Shown: positions 1 through 9,744, numbered from the stretch's first letter. The stretch: DNA of 64,000 nucleotides from Cyanobacteriota bacterium (GCA_026389335.1 JAPLIB010000151.1:1-64000); one strand, 5' to 3'. A program made the numbers and translations. Notes: a model not told the origin generated them from the letters alone.

Positions 1-67
1 CCTCAGGGCCCGCCAAAAGCAGGCCCAGGCCTGGTTCTCAAAGGTTGAGCTCCCAACGCGATCACGA

Positions 68-244
68 TCAACCCACCGTCACACTCCGCAGCTGGCTGTC
101 GCGTGAATCTCGCGGCTGAGATGTGTCGGGCAGCCAGGCGCCCGCCTGTATTGGAGCTCCCGTACCAACCGCCAAAAGGACCATCATCGCCACACCTAGA
201 GCCCAAAACCAGACCGACCGCCGAGACAGCGCCATCGCAACCAT
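68..244 (-). CDS. putative small exported protein (58 aa)
   Basis: Downstream Met of ORF 68..355(-): MVAMALSRRSVWFWALGVAMMVLLAVGTGAPIQAGAW... reads like a signal peptide plus short mature peptide. No recognised family. Confidence 0.3.
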   Translation of the reverse strand: MVAMALSRRSVWFWALGVAMMVLLAVGTGAPIQAGAWLPDTSQPRDSRDSQLRSVTVG

Positions 245-1351
245 GAATGAATGAGTACCCCCTTTAGCAACAGATTCGGAATACAAAAAGCTTCTGACCA
301 TCCAATGTGATGAAACCCAGGAGAAGCCAGGAAGTCCAATCTGAGCACAAATCAATGATCCCGTGATCCCAGGCCGTCATCGCTAGCGCGCAGACCTGGC
401 TGACAAGGCCTGGGCCCACTGGGCGGGGCAGTTGGCGGCCAGGCCACTGAACCGACCCAAGGCGCCAGGAACGCGGCCGACAACACCTCCTCTCGATCCG
501 GCTCGCTCCGTGGCTGATCACTAGCAAACGGCAGGATGGTGTCAATGCCGAAGTCTCTTAGGAGATCAGTTGCGGAGTCAATTTTGAAATCAGTGGTGAA
601 ATCGGCGACGTCGATCAGCACAGCGGCATGGCATGGATCCCTAGAGGTCTGCAGACCTGAGCTGGAGGCAAGCCAGCTCAGGCCTGAGGCGCTGATTGCA
701 GCTCAAACTGGATGAGCTTGGACAAATTCGCGCGGCTTTCCGCGGCCCAAAAAAGACAGAATAGCGCGGCATTTCCGATCACCCGCATCAGAACCTGACA
801 AGATCTTATACTGTTATCTTCCCTGGCCGAAGCTCCACTTTCTACCTCCGGATTTAGAAAAGTCTGCTACGCAGCTCCTATCTCGGACAGCCAGACATTC
901 AGAGTGCGAAATGGCCATCAGATCCATTCCGGCTCAGCAACCATTCAAGAGGACGGGAGAGACAAAACTCCCAGCACACTAAAGGCCTTTGACTTTTATT
1001 TGGGAATTTCACATCGACCAGGCAAGGCTCTGACGACTGCGAGGCGCCTGCTTCACGTCGCGGGGGAGACCATCAGAACCACGGGTCGTGCGATTGGATT
1101 GATCAAGCGCGACAGCTACCGGCTGAACAACGACCCAGCATCATGACGATGCCTTGACGATGCATTACTGGCTAGCGCCTTGGCAGCAAACAAGAATCAC
1201 TACTGTTAACTCCACGCACTCCAGGTCAGGCTTTCTGACCCATCCCAGCCACGAGCAGAAGTCTCTCGGCAGGGATCGCAGCCCATATCCAATCGTGAAC
1301 GGTCAGCTCGGACATCACCATCACAGTCCGCAGCGGATTGACTTGGTGGCG

Positions 1352-1363
1352 CCCCCCCCCCCC
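1352..1363. repeat. homopolymer C12 tract upstream of bioF
   Basis: Direct read of the sequence: ...gtggcgCCCCCCCCCCCCatcgc... Confidence 0.9.
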
Positions 1364-1536
1364 ATCGCATCACCAACCCCTGCGATCCGGCACGCGCCCT
1401 CCTGGCGCAGCCGCCAGCTCAGACTGACTGGCGTTCCTGCCGCCGGGACGTCCTGAGCCCCTCTCCTCTCCCCACCGGCGGCGCCGCTGCCACCGCTGCT
1501 GCTGCCAACGCTGCTGCTGCCACCGCCGCCCATGCG

Positions 1537-2769
1537 CTGTCCGCAGCGGCGGACGCCCCCTGGCGCCAGCAGCTGCGCAACGCCCTCGACGCCCTGCCGG
1601 CCGCGCGCCGCCGTCAGCTGCGCAGCCTGGAGCCAGCCGCCACCGCCGCGTTCCAGCCCCCCCAACTCGCCAGAACGCCCCTGCTGGATCTGGCCAGCAA
1701 CGACTACCTCGGCCTCAGCCGCCACCCCGCAGTGCTGGCCGCCGCTGCTGCCGAACTGGCCGTCAGCGGCCTAGGCGCCGGTGCTTCGCGGCTGGTCTGT
1801 GGCACCAGGCCAGTGCATCTGCAACTGGAAACCGAACTGGCCGCCTGGCTGGGGCGCGAGCGGGCGCTGCTGTTCCCCAGCGGCTTCCAGGCCAATCTCG
1901 CCGCGGTGTGCGCCCTGGCTGATCGCCACAGCCTGGTGCTGGCCGATCGCCTCATTCACCACTCGCTGCTGGCCGGCGTGCGCTGCAGCGGCGCCCGCCT
2001 GCAGCGCTTCGCCCACAACGACCCGGCCGACCTGGAGCGCCGCCTGCTGGCGGCCCGGCGCCAGCGGCCTTCTGGGCGGCTGCTGGTGCTGTGCGAAAGC
2101 TTGTACAGCATGGAAGGCACCAGTCCAGCACTGGCGACCGTGGCCGCCCTCTGCGCCCGCCACAAGGCGCCGTTGCTGGTGGATGAGGCCCATGCCCTGG
2201 GGCTGCTGGGTGCCGGTGGCCGCGGCCTGGCCCATGGCCTGGCGGAGGTGGCGATCGTGAGCGGCACCTTCGGCAAGGCCTTCGGCAGCGGCGGCGCCTT
2301 CCTGGCCGGCGATGGGCTGGTGGGGGAGTGGCTGCTGCAGAGCAGCGGCGCCTTCCGCTACAGCACCGCCCTCGCCCCGCCCCTGGCGGCCGGCGCCCTG
2401 GCGGCCCTCGGTCAGATCCAAGCCGACCCGCCAATGGCCGCGGCCCTGCTGGCGCGCGCCGAACGCTGGCGGCGGGGCCTGGCGGCAGCGGGCTGGCCCC
2501 GGCCCCCCGGCTTCGGACCGATCCTTTCGCTGCAGGTGGGGGAAGACGAGCAGGCGCTGCAGCTGCAGCAGCAACTCGAAATGGCGGATCTGCTCAGCGT
2601 CGCCATCCGACCACCCACCGTGCCCGCCGGCACGGCCCGGCTGCGGCTGGTGTTACGCCAGGATCTGCCCAGCGGCAGCCTGGCGCGCCTGCTGGCCGCC
2701 CTGGGCCCGCCCCCGGCTCCAGTCCCCTGCCGCCCCAACCTGCCCCGGGATCGCCATGTCAGCAGCTGA
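1537..2769 (+). CDS. bioF: 8-amino-7-oxononanoate synthase (BioF); 5' end uncertain
   Basis: Frame reads ...APWRQQLRNALDAL...LLDLASNDYLGLSRHPAV...GAGASRLVCGT...VDEAHALGLLG...GTFGKAFG, typical of PLP alpha-oxoamine synthases. The track ORF starts at 1732 (GTG), after the conserved LASNDYLGL motif, so the true start lies upstream. Start given here is a CTG placeholder. Confidence 0.9.
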   Translation: MSAAADAPWRQQLRNALDALPAARRRQLRSLEPAATAAFQPPQLARTPLLDLASNDYLGLSRHPAVLAAAAAELAVSGLGAGASRLVCGTRPVHLQLETELAAWLGRERALLFPSGFQANLAAVCALADRHSLVLADRLIHHSLLAGVRCSGARLQRFAHNDPADLERRLLAARRQRPSGRLLVLCESLYSMEGTSPALATVAALCARHKAPLLVDEAHALGLLGAGGRGLAHGLAEVAIVSGTFGKAFGSGGAFLAGDGLVGEWLLQSSGAFRYSTALAPPLAAGALAALGQIQADPPMAAALLARAERWRRGLAAAGWPRPPGFGPILSLQVGEDEQALQLQQQLEMADLLSVAIRPPTVPAGTARLRLVLRQDLPSGSLARLLAALGPPPAPVPCRPNLPRDRHVSS

Positions 2770-3472
2770 AGCCGCGGCCCTCCAGGTGATCGCCATGCAC
2801 GGCTGGTGCGGCGAAGCCTCCCACTGGCAACCGTGGCGCCGTCGCTTTGCCACCGCACACTGGCACTGGCAGAGCGGTGAACGCGGCTACGGCAGCGCCG
2901 AACCGCAGCTCCCGACCTGGCTGGAGCGGGCAGGGCGGCGAGTGCTGATCGGCCATTCGCTCGGGCCCCACCTGCTGCCGCCAGAGTTGTGGGCCGAGGC
3001 GGAGGCGGTGGTGCTGCTCGCCGGCTTCGGTCGCTTTGTGCCGGCCGGCCCCCCGGGTCGGCGCCTGCGCCGGGCCCTCTCGACGATGGAACGCCAACTG
3101 GACAACAGCGACAGCGCCCGGGCGATGCTGAGTCGCTTCCTCTGCCAGGCCGCTGCCCCTGATCCCGTTGAGCTGTCACCATCAGGGCCACTGCAGGGCC
3201 CCCTGGGGCCTGCCCAGCTCCTGAGGCTGCGCCGGGATCTGCAGCTGCTGAGCAACACCGAGGGCCTGCCTACGGGCTTTCCCCATGGCGCTCCGGTGTT
3301 GGTGGTGGAGGCAGCCCAGGACCAGATCGTGACGCCGGAGGCTCGGGAGTTGCTGCGCCAGGAACTGCCGAGGGCGGAGCTGGTGAGCCTGCCTGACGCT
3401 GGTCACAGCCTGCTGAGTGCGCCGGTACTGCCCCTGGTGCTGCCATGGCTGCAGCGCACCCTGGCGCCATGA
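2756..3472 (+). CDS. alpha/beta hydrolase, likely pimeloyl-ACP methyl ester esterase (BioH/BioK-like)
   Basis: MSAAEAAALQVIAMHGWCGEASHWQPW...VLIGHSLGPHLLP...VLVVEAAQDQIV...DAGHSLL. GHSLG nucleophile elbow and late Asp/His. Lies between bioF and bioC. Confidence 0.75.
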   Translation: MSAAEAAALQVIAMHGWCGEASHWQPWRRRFATAHWHWQSGERGYGSAEPQLPTWLERAGRRVLIGHSLGPHLLPPELWAEAEAVVLLAGFGRFVPAGPPGRRLRRALSTMERQLDNSDSARAMLSRFLCQAAAPDPVELSPSGPLQGPLGPAQLLRLRRDLQLLSNTEGLPTGFPHGAPVLVVEAAQDQIVTPEARELLRQELPRAELVSLPDAGHSLLSAPVLPLVLPWLQRTLAP

Positions 3473-4320
3473 CAGCGCCGCTGTTCGCTGAGGAAGCCGA
3501 CTCCAGCTTCAGCCAGCGGGTGCGCTTGGGCTTCGGCCGTCGGGCCGCCAGCTACGAGCCCCAGGCCCGTCTGCAGCAAGGGGTGGCCTGGCGGCTCGGG
3601 CGACTGTGCCGCGAGCTGCCCCTGCCGCCCGGCCCCATCGCCGACCTCGGCGCCGGCAGCGGCCTGCTCAGCCGTGCCCTGCTGGCCCAGCGCCCGCAAC
3701 TAGCGGAGTCGCCCCCGCTCCAGCTCGACCTCTGCCCCGAATTGCTGGCCCGCAATCCGCTCGCCGGCCCCAACAGCAGCCCCTGGGACCTCAACCAGGG
3801 CCTGCCGCCGAAGCTGGGCGAAGCCGCCCTGCTGCTGTCCAGTTTTGCCCTGCAGTGGCTTGATGCCCCAGCCGGCCAACTGGCCCACTGGAGCCGCTGC
3901 CTGGCACCCGGCGGCTGGCTGGCCATGGCGCTACCGGTGGCCGGCAGCTTCGAGGCCTGGCGGGCAGCGGCCAGCGCCGCTGGCGTGCCCTGCAGCGCCT
4001 TACCCCTGCCCCAGGCCGAAGCACTGATCGCGGCGGCCAGCGGCGCCGGCCTGGAGCTGCACCACAGCCAGCGGCTGCGCTTCAGCCGACCGGTGGAGGG
4101 TGGTCTCTCCACCCTGCGGCTGCTGCGTTCGCTCGGGGCCACCGCCAGCCGCCAACCGCCACTGACGGGCGGTGAGCTGCGCCGCCTCCTGGCCCACTGG
4201 CCCGCCGAGCCGCTGCTCTGGGAGGTGCTGCTGTTGATCGGGCGCCGGCCGCTGGAGTCTGAGGCCCACCGCAAAACTCGGCCCGCCATGCTGAACGCCA
4301 CACCACAGCTGCGGAGCTGA
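3469..4320 (+). CDS. bioC: malonyl-ACP O-methyltransferase (BioC)
   Basis: SAM methyltransferase motif (PIADLGAGSGLLSR), FALQWLD, position between esterase and bioD. Confidence 0.85.
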   Translation: MTAPLFAEEADSSFSQRVRLGFGRRAASYEPQARLQQGVAWRLGRLCRELPLPPGPIADLGAGSGLLSRALLAQRPQLAESPPLQLDLCPELLARNPLAGPNSSPWDLNQGLPPKLGEAALLLSSFALQWLDAPAGQLAHWSRCLAPGGWLAMALPVAGSFEAWRAAASAAGVPCSALPLPQAEALIAAASGAGLELHHSQRLRFSRPVEGGLSTLRLLRSLGATASRQPPLTGGELRRLLAHWPAEPLLWEVLLLIGRRPLESEAHRKTRPAMLNATPQLRS

Positions 4321-4326
4321 CAACCC

Positions 4327-4950
4327 ATGCGCCTGGTGGTCTGCGGCACCGACACCGACGTGGGCAAGACGGTGGTGAGTGCCCTGGTGGTGCAGGGCCT
4401 GATGGCCCGCTACTGGAAACCGGTGCAGAGCGGCCTGGAGGCTGGCGGGGACACCGAACGGGTGCGCCAGCTGCTGGCGCTGCCACCGCAGAGGGTCGTA
4501 CCGGAGGCCTACCGCCTCACCACACCGGTGTCGCCCCACTGGGCGGCCGAGCGCGATGGGGTCGTGATCGACCCGGCGCGACTGACCCTGCCGAGCGGCC
4601 ACGAGCCGCTGGTGGTGGAATGCGCCGGTGGACTGCTGGTACCGCTGAGACGCGACTGGCTGCAGATCGATCAGATCGCCCGCTGGGGCCTGCCGGTGCT
4701 GCTGGTGGCCCGCAGTGGTCTGGGCACCCTCAACCACACCCTGTTGTCGCTGGAGGCGCTGCGGCAGCGGGCGATTCCGGTGCTGGGCCTGGTGCTGAAC
4801 GGGCCGCCCCACCCCGACAATCCCCGCACCCTGGCAAGCCTGGGGGGCGTGCCGGTGCTGGCCGAACTGCCCTCGCTCGAGCCGCTCAGCGCCCAGGCCC
4901 TGGAGCGCCATTGGCACGCCAGCCTTCTCCCCCATACGCTGGGCCGATGA
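4327..4950 (+). CDS. bioD: dethiobiotin synthetase
   Basis: MRLVVCGTDTDVGKTVVSALVVQGL...YWKPVQSG...VVECAGGLLVPL; BioD hallmark motifs. Confidence 0.95.
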   Translation: MRLVVCGTDTDVGKTVVSALVVQGLMARYWKPVQSGLEAGGDTERVRQLLALPPQRVVPEAYRLTTPVSPHWAAERDGVVIDPARLTLPSGHEPLVVECAGGLLVPLRRDWLQIDQIARWGLPVLLVARSGLGTLNHTLLSLEALRQRAIPVLGLVLNGPPHPDNPRTLASLGGVPVLAELPSLEPLSAQALERHWHASLLPHTLGR

Positions 4951-5102
4951 ACAAACGTCAGCTTCTGATCAGCGGCGCCGTGGCGTTGGCCTGCGGGGCC
5001 ATCCTGGTGATCTTCACCGACATCGAAACAGGTTTCGTCCGCTGGGTGAACTGCGGCCCCCTGGGAGGACCGCAGGAGCATCGCTCCGAACTCTGTCGTT
5101 GA
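4947..5102 (+). CDS. small membrane protein (51 aa), ATGA overlap with bioD
   Basis: MNKRQLLISGAVALACGAILVIFTDIETGFVRWVNCGPLGGPQEHRSELCR; one TM helix; start overlaps the bioD stop. Track shows a longer ORF starting inside bioD. Confidence 0.6.
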   Translation: MNKRQLLISGAVALACGAILVIFTDIETGFVRWVNCGPLGGPQEHRSELCR

Positions 5103-5358
5103 ACCCGTCCGGGCGCTGCCCCCTGCCGTCGATGCCGCGCCACCGCTGCGGATAGTTTTTGGGCGACCCAGGCTCAGCAACCCACGGGATCGCCGGCCCG
5201 ATCCCCAGGGCATCACAGGCGACTGGAGTTGGTCGGCAAGCGGCACCTGGAGACGTTCCCCTGCATCAGCCTCACGCCAAGGGGCTCCTGGTGAGTTCGG
5301 GAGGGAACCGGGCCCGTCATCATTTCCAGGGTGTGCCCTCCCTGTCTGATCCCCCAGG

Positions 5359-6636
5359 ATGACCCCTTCCCCTGCCTGGCATCCCAACCTCTGGCACCCC
5401 ACCACCCAGGTGGCCCACTCCGAGCCGCCGCTGCGGGCGGTGCGCGGTGAAGGGGCACTGCTGGAACTCGACGACGGCCGCCGCCTGATCGACGCGATCA
5501 GCAGTTGGTGGGTCACCCTGCACGGCCACGCCGAACCCTCGATTGCCGCCGCCGTGGCCCTACAGGCCCGCACCCTCGAGCAGGTGATCTTCGCCAACTT
5601 CCGCCATCCCAGCGCCGAAACCCTGGCGGAGCGCCTCAGCGCCCTGAGCGGCCTGGAGCGGCTCTTCTTCTCCGACAACGGCTCCACCGCCGTGGAGGTA
5701 GCACTCAAGATCGCCTGGCAGTGGTGGCACAACCAGGGGATCACCCGGCCCCAGCTGATCGCCTTCGACGGGGCTTATCACGGCGACACCTTCGGCGCCA
5801 TGGCGCTGGGATCTCGCTCCCTGTTCTCGGCCCCATTCGCGCCGCTGCTGTTCGACGTCGCCCGCGCCCCCTGGCCCGCCACCTGGTGGGGTGACGAGGC
5901 AGTGGAGGCCCGCGAGGCGGCCGCCCTGGCCCAGCTGGAGCTGCTGCTGGGCCAACCGACGGCGGCGGTGATCCTGGAGCCCCTGGTGCAGGGGGCCAGC
6001 GGCATGGCGATGGTGCGGCCGGCCTTCCTGCGCCAGGTGGAGCAACGGGTGCGGGCCGCCGGCGCCCTGTTGATCGCCGATGAGGTGCTGACCGGCTTCG
6101 GCCGCTGCGGCGAGCTGTTCGCCTGCCGGCAAGCCGGCATCCGCCCCGACCTGATGGCCCTCTCCAAAGGGCTGACGGGGGGATTCCTGCCCATGGGGGT
6201 GACCCTGGCCAGCGAGGCCATCTATGCCGGCTTCACCAGTGAGGATCCTGGTCACACCCTTTTCCATGGGCACAGCTTCACCGCCAATCCCCTCGGCTGC
6301 GCCGCGGCCCTGGCCAGCCTCGATCTGCTGGAAGCCCGACCCGAGCGCCACCGCGGCATGGAGGAGCGCCACCGGCCGCATCTGGAGGCACTTGCCGGCC
6401 GGTGCAACGTGCGCCATCCGCGCCTGCTGGGCAGCATCGCCGCCTTCGACCTGGCCGTGGACAACCCCGGCTATCTCAATCCAGCCGGCCGGCGCCTGCA
6501 GAAGCTGGCCATCGCCCAGGGGGTGTTCCTGCGCCCCCTGGGCCACGTGGTCTACCTGCTGCCTCCCCTCTGCATCGACGACGAACAGCTGGCCCAGTGC
6601 TACGCCGCGATCGCCAGTGCCAGCACCCAACTCTGA
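5359..6636 (+). CDS. bioA: adenosylmethionine-8-amino-7-oxononanoate aminotransferase
   Basis: HPNLWHPTTQ..., ISSWWVTLHGHAEPSIAAAV, FFSDNGSTAVEVALKIAWQWWHNQG, LIADEVLTGFGRCGELFAC, ALSKGLTGGFLPMG. Confidence 0.96.
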   Translation: MTPSPAWHPNLWHPTTQVAHSEPPLRAVRGEGALLELDDGRRLIDAISSWWVTLHGHAEPSIAAAVALQARTLEQVIFANFRHPSAETLAERLSALSGLERLFFSDNGSTAVEVALKIAWQWWHNQGITRPQLIAFDGAYHGDTFGAMALGSRSLFSAPFAPLLFDVARAPWPATWWGDEAVEAREAAALAQLELLLGQPTAAVILEPLVQGASGMAMVRPAFLRQVEQRVRAAGALLIADEVLTGFGRCGELFACRQAGIRPDLMALSKGLTGGFLPMGVTLASEAIYAGFTSEDPGHTLFHGHSFTANPLGCAAALASLDLLEARPERHRGMEERHRPHLEALAGRCNVRHPRLLGSIAAFDLAVDNPGYLNPAGRRLQKLAIAQGVFLRPLGHVVYLLPPLCIDDEQLAQCYAAIASASTQL

Positions 6637-6670
6637 AGCTCTGGGCTTCGCCTGATGGCGAGGACAGCGC

Positions 6671-6937
6671 TCAGGGCCCGACCAGGATCGCGGCCTCCAC
6701 ATCGGCGCGGGTCAGGCCGTAAGGAAAGCGACGCACCCGCTCCGAACCATCGTGATGCCAGCGCACCTGAAGCTCCTCGATCCCCAGTTCGATGCGGGCA
6801 CTCCACTGAGGCCGATGCAGATCCCAGACCGCCGAGCGGGCCCGTTGCTGATGGGCGCCGAGCTGGCGCAACCACTCCTCCAAGGCCGGCAGGGGATGGT
6901 GATACAGGGGGGTGCGATCGGGCGGCAAGGTCGGCAT
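6671..6937 (-). CDS. DUF3143-like small protein
   Basis: MPTLPPDRTPLYHHPLPALEEWLRQLGAHQQ...WDLHRPQWSARIELGIEELQVRWH...RRFPYGLTRADVEAAILVGP; pattern recalled for cyanobacterial DUF3143. Confidence 0.65.
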   Translation of the reverse strand: MPTLPPDRTPLYHHPLPALEEWLRQLGAHQQRARSAVWDLHRPQWSARIELGIEELQVRWHHDGSERVRRFPYGLTRADVEAAILVGP

Positions 6938-6953
6938 CGGATCGCCGAAGGGT

Positions 6954-7487
6954 TCAGGGAGCTTGGCTCAGCACCGGCAAGGCTTGGTCCAGGGCGGCGG
7001 TCACCTGGCCCTGAGCCACGACGGGTTCGCTGCTGGGCCGGCCGGCGACAGCTGGCACCTCGACCCACCAGCTGGGCCGGGTCATCAACTCGGCGCCGCG
7101 GGCCCAGGCCAGACCCACCCCCAGCACCAGACTGAGCACCAGGGCCAGGGCCAGCAGCACCAGGGCGAACCACTCCCCACCCGAAAGGCTGCGGCGCACC
7201 GGGGCGGGCCGGGGCTGGAAGGCGGCGCCGGCCGGACTGGCGGGGGGGCTGAACACCACCGCCGGCCTCGAGAGCTGGCGCAGCCGCTCGTCATAGGAGC
7301 GGCGAGCCACAGGATCCCCGAGAACCCCATAGGCCTGGCGCACCTGGCGAAAGGCCAGCTCCGCCTCGCCCGCCGGCAGCGCGGTGGTATCGGGGTGATA
7401 GCGCTTGCTGAGGGCCCGGAAGGCCTGGCGCAGCTGCTCGGTACTGGCGTCGGCAGACACCCCCAGCAGCTCGTAATGGGTGGGCAT
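6954..7487 (-). CDS. J-domain protein with C-terminal TM segment
   Basis: Start placed at MPTHYELLGVSADASTEQLRQAFRALSKRYHPDTT (HPD motif); hydrophobic segment near the C-terminus. Confidence 0.85.
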   Translation of the reverse strand: MPTHYELLGVSADASTEQLRQAFRALSKRYHPDTTALPAGEAELAFRQVRQAYGVLGDPVARRSYDERLRQLSRPAVVFSPPASPAGAAFQPRPAPVRRSLSGGEWFALVLLALALVLSLVLGVGLAWARGAELMTRPSWWVEVPAVAGRPSSEPVVAQGQVTAALDQALPVLSQAP

Positions 7488-7634
7488 GGCCGTGAGATTA
7501 GGCAGGGCCGCTGGCCTGGGCAGGCGGGCTGGAGCGTCCCAGGGCTGGGGGGCCGTCAGCCAGGACGCTGGCGCCAACCCTCAGCCGCCGGCTGGGCATG
7601 ATCCTAAGGAGAACGAACACCCCAGCAAGCGCGG

Positions 7635-8399
7635 ATGGCTGCCAGCCCTGCCACCTCTGAGCCTCCAGCCGCCCTCTGGCAGACGCTGGGCTGGCAGCCG
7701 AAGCCCGAGCAGCTGGAGCAGCTCATCGCCCTGCAGATCGCCCTGCGCCAGGGGAACGAACGGGTCAACCTCACCCGCCTGGTTGAGGGGGATGACTACT
7801 GGATCGCCCAGGTTTTCGACAGCCTCTGGCCCCTGCTGCCCCTGCTGCAGGCAGAACGGGCCGGCGCCCAGGAGCCACTGCAGATCATCGACGTCGGCAC
7901 CGGCGGCGGTTTCCCGGGTCTGGCGATCGCCATCGCCCTGCCCACAGCCCAGCTCACCCTGGTGGATTCGGTCAGCCGCAAGGTGGATGCCGTGGCGGCG
8001 ATGGTGGCGGAGCTGGGCCTTCAGGGCCGGGTGAGCCTGCGCTGTGATCGGATCGAGCGCTGCGGTCAGGCGGCCAACTGTCGCGGCCGCTTCGACTGGG
8101 CCCTGGCCAGGGCCGTGGCCAGCGCCCCGGTGGTGGCCGAATACCTGGTGCCCCTTCTGCGGCCCGAGGGGCGGGCCCTGCTCTACCGGGGCCAGTGGAG
8201 CGCCGCCGATCAGGCCGATCTGGAAAAGGCTCTGGGCCCCCTGCGGGCCGCGATCGAGCGCACCATGCCCCTGGAGCTGCCCCACGCACGCGGCATCCGC
8301 CACGCCCTGGTGCTGCGACCGCTGGGCCCCTGTCCCCAGACCTACCCACGGGCCGTGGGCATGCCGGCCAAACACCCCCTCGGCGGCTCCAGCGGCTGA
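7635..8399 (+). CDS. rsmG: 16S rRNA (guanine(527)-N7)-methyltransferase RsmG
   Basis: QGNERVNLTRLVEGDDYWIAQVFDSLWPL...IIDVGTGGGFPGLAIAIALP...LVDSVSRKVDAV. Confidence 0.93.
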   Translation: MAASPATSEPPAALWQTLGWQPKPEQLEQLIALQIALRQGNERVNLTRLVEGDDYWIAQVFDSLWPLLPLLQAERAGAQEPLQIIDVGTGGGFPGLAIAIALPTAQLTLVDSVSRKVDAVAAMVAELGLQGRVSLRCDRIERCGQAANCRGRFDWALARAVASAPVVAEYLVPLLRPEGRALLYRGQWSAADQADLEKALGPLRAAIERTMPLELPHARGIRHALVLRPLGPCPQTYPRAVGMPAKHPLGGSSG

Positions 8400-8506
8400 T
8401 CCGGCACCCAGCCACTGGCACCTGGCGATGGGCCGCGGCCACCCAGCTGCTGGGCAGCGGCCGTAATGAGGATTGCCGGGCTACGGCGCTGGCTTGGGAA
8501 CGCCTC

Positions 8507-9742
8507 TCAGGGCTTGTCGCTGCCGGCCATGAGGCGCTGTTGCTTCTCTCCTCCGAGGCGCTCGCGCAGGCGCCGCAGCAGATCAGGGATCTCCTCGGCC
8601 CAGGGGCTGGCGACCAGAGCGGCCCGCAGCTCCTGCTCGCTCACCTCGCCATCGAGTCCGTTGGCGTTGTGGCCGGGAAACCAGTGCCCCCCCTCCCCCA
8701 GCAGGCCGTAGCGGGCCCGGCAGTAGGCCTCCAGGCCCCAGGCCTCGAGCAGGTTGTGCAGCCAGAGCAGCAGCGGCAGGTTGAGGCCGCCGGGGGTGGC
8801 CTCCCACGCCGGCAGCCCCTGCTCCCAGCTGGCCAGCCAGCGCGGGTCCAGGGCCTGGCGGCGGGCCGCCTCCAGGCGCTCCAGGATCGGCGGCAGCAGC
8901 TGGCTGGCCTGGGGCAGCAAGGCCACAGGGTCAAGGTGACGATCAAAGTCGCTGAGCCGCGCTGCGCCGACGCTGATCGTGTGAATGCCCGGGGCCGAGA
9001 GGCAGAAGAGATCGTTGAAGACGATCGGATGCAGCGGCTCGCAGAGCGCGCTGAAGCGCGGTGCCGGGGTGTGCAGATGGCCGCCCTTGTCGGTGGGGCT
9101 GATCACGAACACCCCCATGTCGTGGGCCATGGCCGCCTCCACGGCAGGAAGGTTGTCCTGGCGGATGAAGTACCAGTGGAGATTGATGTAGTCGAAGTCG
9201 TCGCTCGCGATCGCCGCGAGAATCACCGGTAAGGACGCATGGGTGGACAGACCGATGTGCCCCAGCCGGCCGGCGGCCTGCCAGCGCCGGGCCACCGCCA
9301 GGCAGCCTCCCGGCCGCAACACCTGCTCCAGCAGCTCGGCGTTGTTGACCCCATGGAATGCCAACAGATCAAGGCGCTCACCGCGGGCCTCGAGGCCCAG
9401 CCGCTCCACACTGAGGGCGAGTTGCTGCTCGAACACCGCCGGATCGGGTTGGGGCGGCAGCTTGGTCTGCAGGATGCGCTGCGGATCGGGCACCTCCCCC
9501 AGCAGCCAGCCCAGCTGGCGCTCGGAGCTGCCGTAGCCACGGGCGGTTTCGATGTGATGGGCACCGATCGCCACGGCCCGCTCGAGGATGGTGCGCAGGT
9601 TGTCCTGGCTGGCGGCGGTGATCTCGGCCGGCGGCAGGTCGCTCCAACTCTGCTGAAAGCGCATGCCCCCCAGGGAGAGAACCGGCATCGCCAGCTCAGT
9701 GCGGCCGAAACGACGGGTCGGGAGCGTCAAGGGCGCGGCCAA
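8507..9742 (-). CDS. aldo/keto reductase family protein
   Basis: LPTRRFGRTELAMPVLSLGGMRFQQSW...GAHHIETARGYGSSERQLGWLL...HFHGVNNAELL-type AKR motifs. Confidence 0.9.
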   Translation of the reverse strand: MAAPLTLPTRRFGRTELAMPVLSLGGMRFQQSWSDLPPAEITAASQDNLRTILERAVAIGAHHIETARGYGSSERQLGWLLGEVPDPQRILQTKLPPQPDPAVFEQQLALSVERLGLEARGERLDLLAFHGVNNAELLEQVLRPGGCLAVARRWQAAGRLGHIGLSTHASLPVILAAIASDDFDYINLHWYFIRQDNLPAVEAAMAHDMGVFVISPTDKGGHLHTPAPRFSALCEPLHPIVFNDLFCLSAPGIHTISVGAARLSDFDRHLDPVALLPQASQLLPPILERLEAARRQALDPRWLASWEQGLPAWEATPGGLNLPLLLWLHNLLEAWGLEAYCRARYGLLGEGGHWFPGHNANGLDGEVSEQELRAALVASPWAEEIPDLLRRLRERLGGEKQQRLMAGSDKP

Positions 9743-9744
9743 GG

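Noticed and set aside
1352-1363. C12 tract as a proven phase-variation switch
   Set aside because: Only one sequence is available and homopolymer errors are common; kept only as part of the bioF-start question.
1470-1530. gctgct/gccacc repeats upstream of bioF as a microsatellite element
   Set aside because: Explained by Ala-rich coding in the BioF-frame extension; not distinct enough to call.
1771-2574. Long minus-strand ORF (267 aa) opposite bioF
   Set aside because: Antisense artefact of high-GC codon bias; Gln/Ala-rich translation without motif while the plus frame is clearly BioF.
4000-4935. 311-aa minus ORF opposite bioC/bioD
   Set aside because: Antisense shadow ORF; His/Gln-rich translation and the plus strand carries BioC/BioD motifs.
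8195-9232. 345-aa plus ORF spanning rsmG 3' end and the aldo/keto reductase
   Set aside because: Overlaps two well-supported genes in other frames; no motif.
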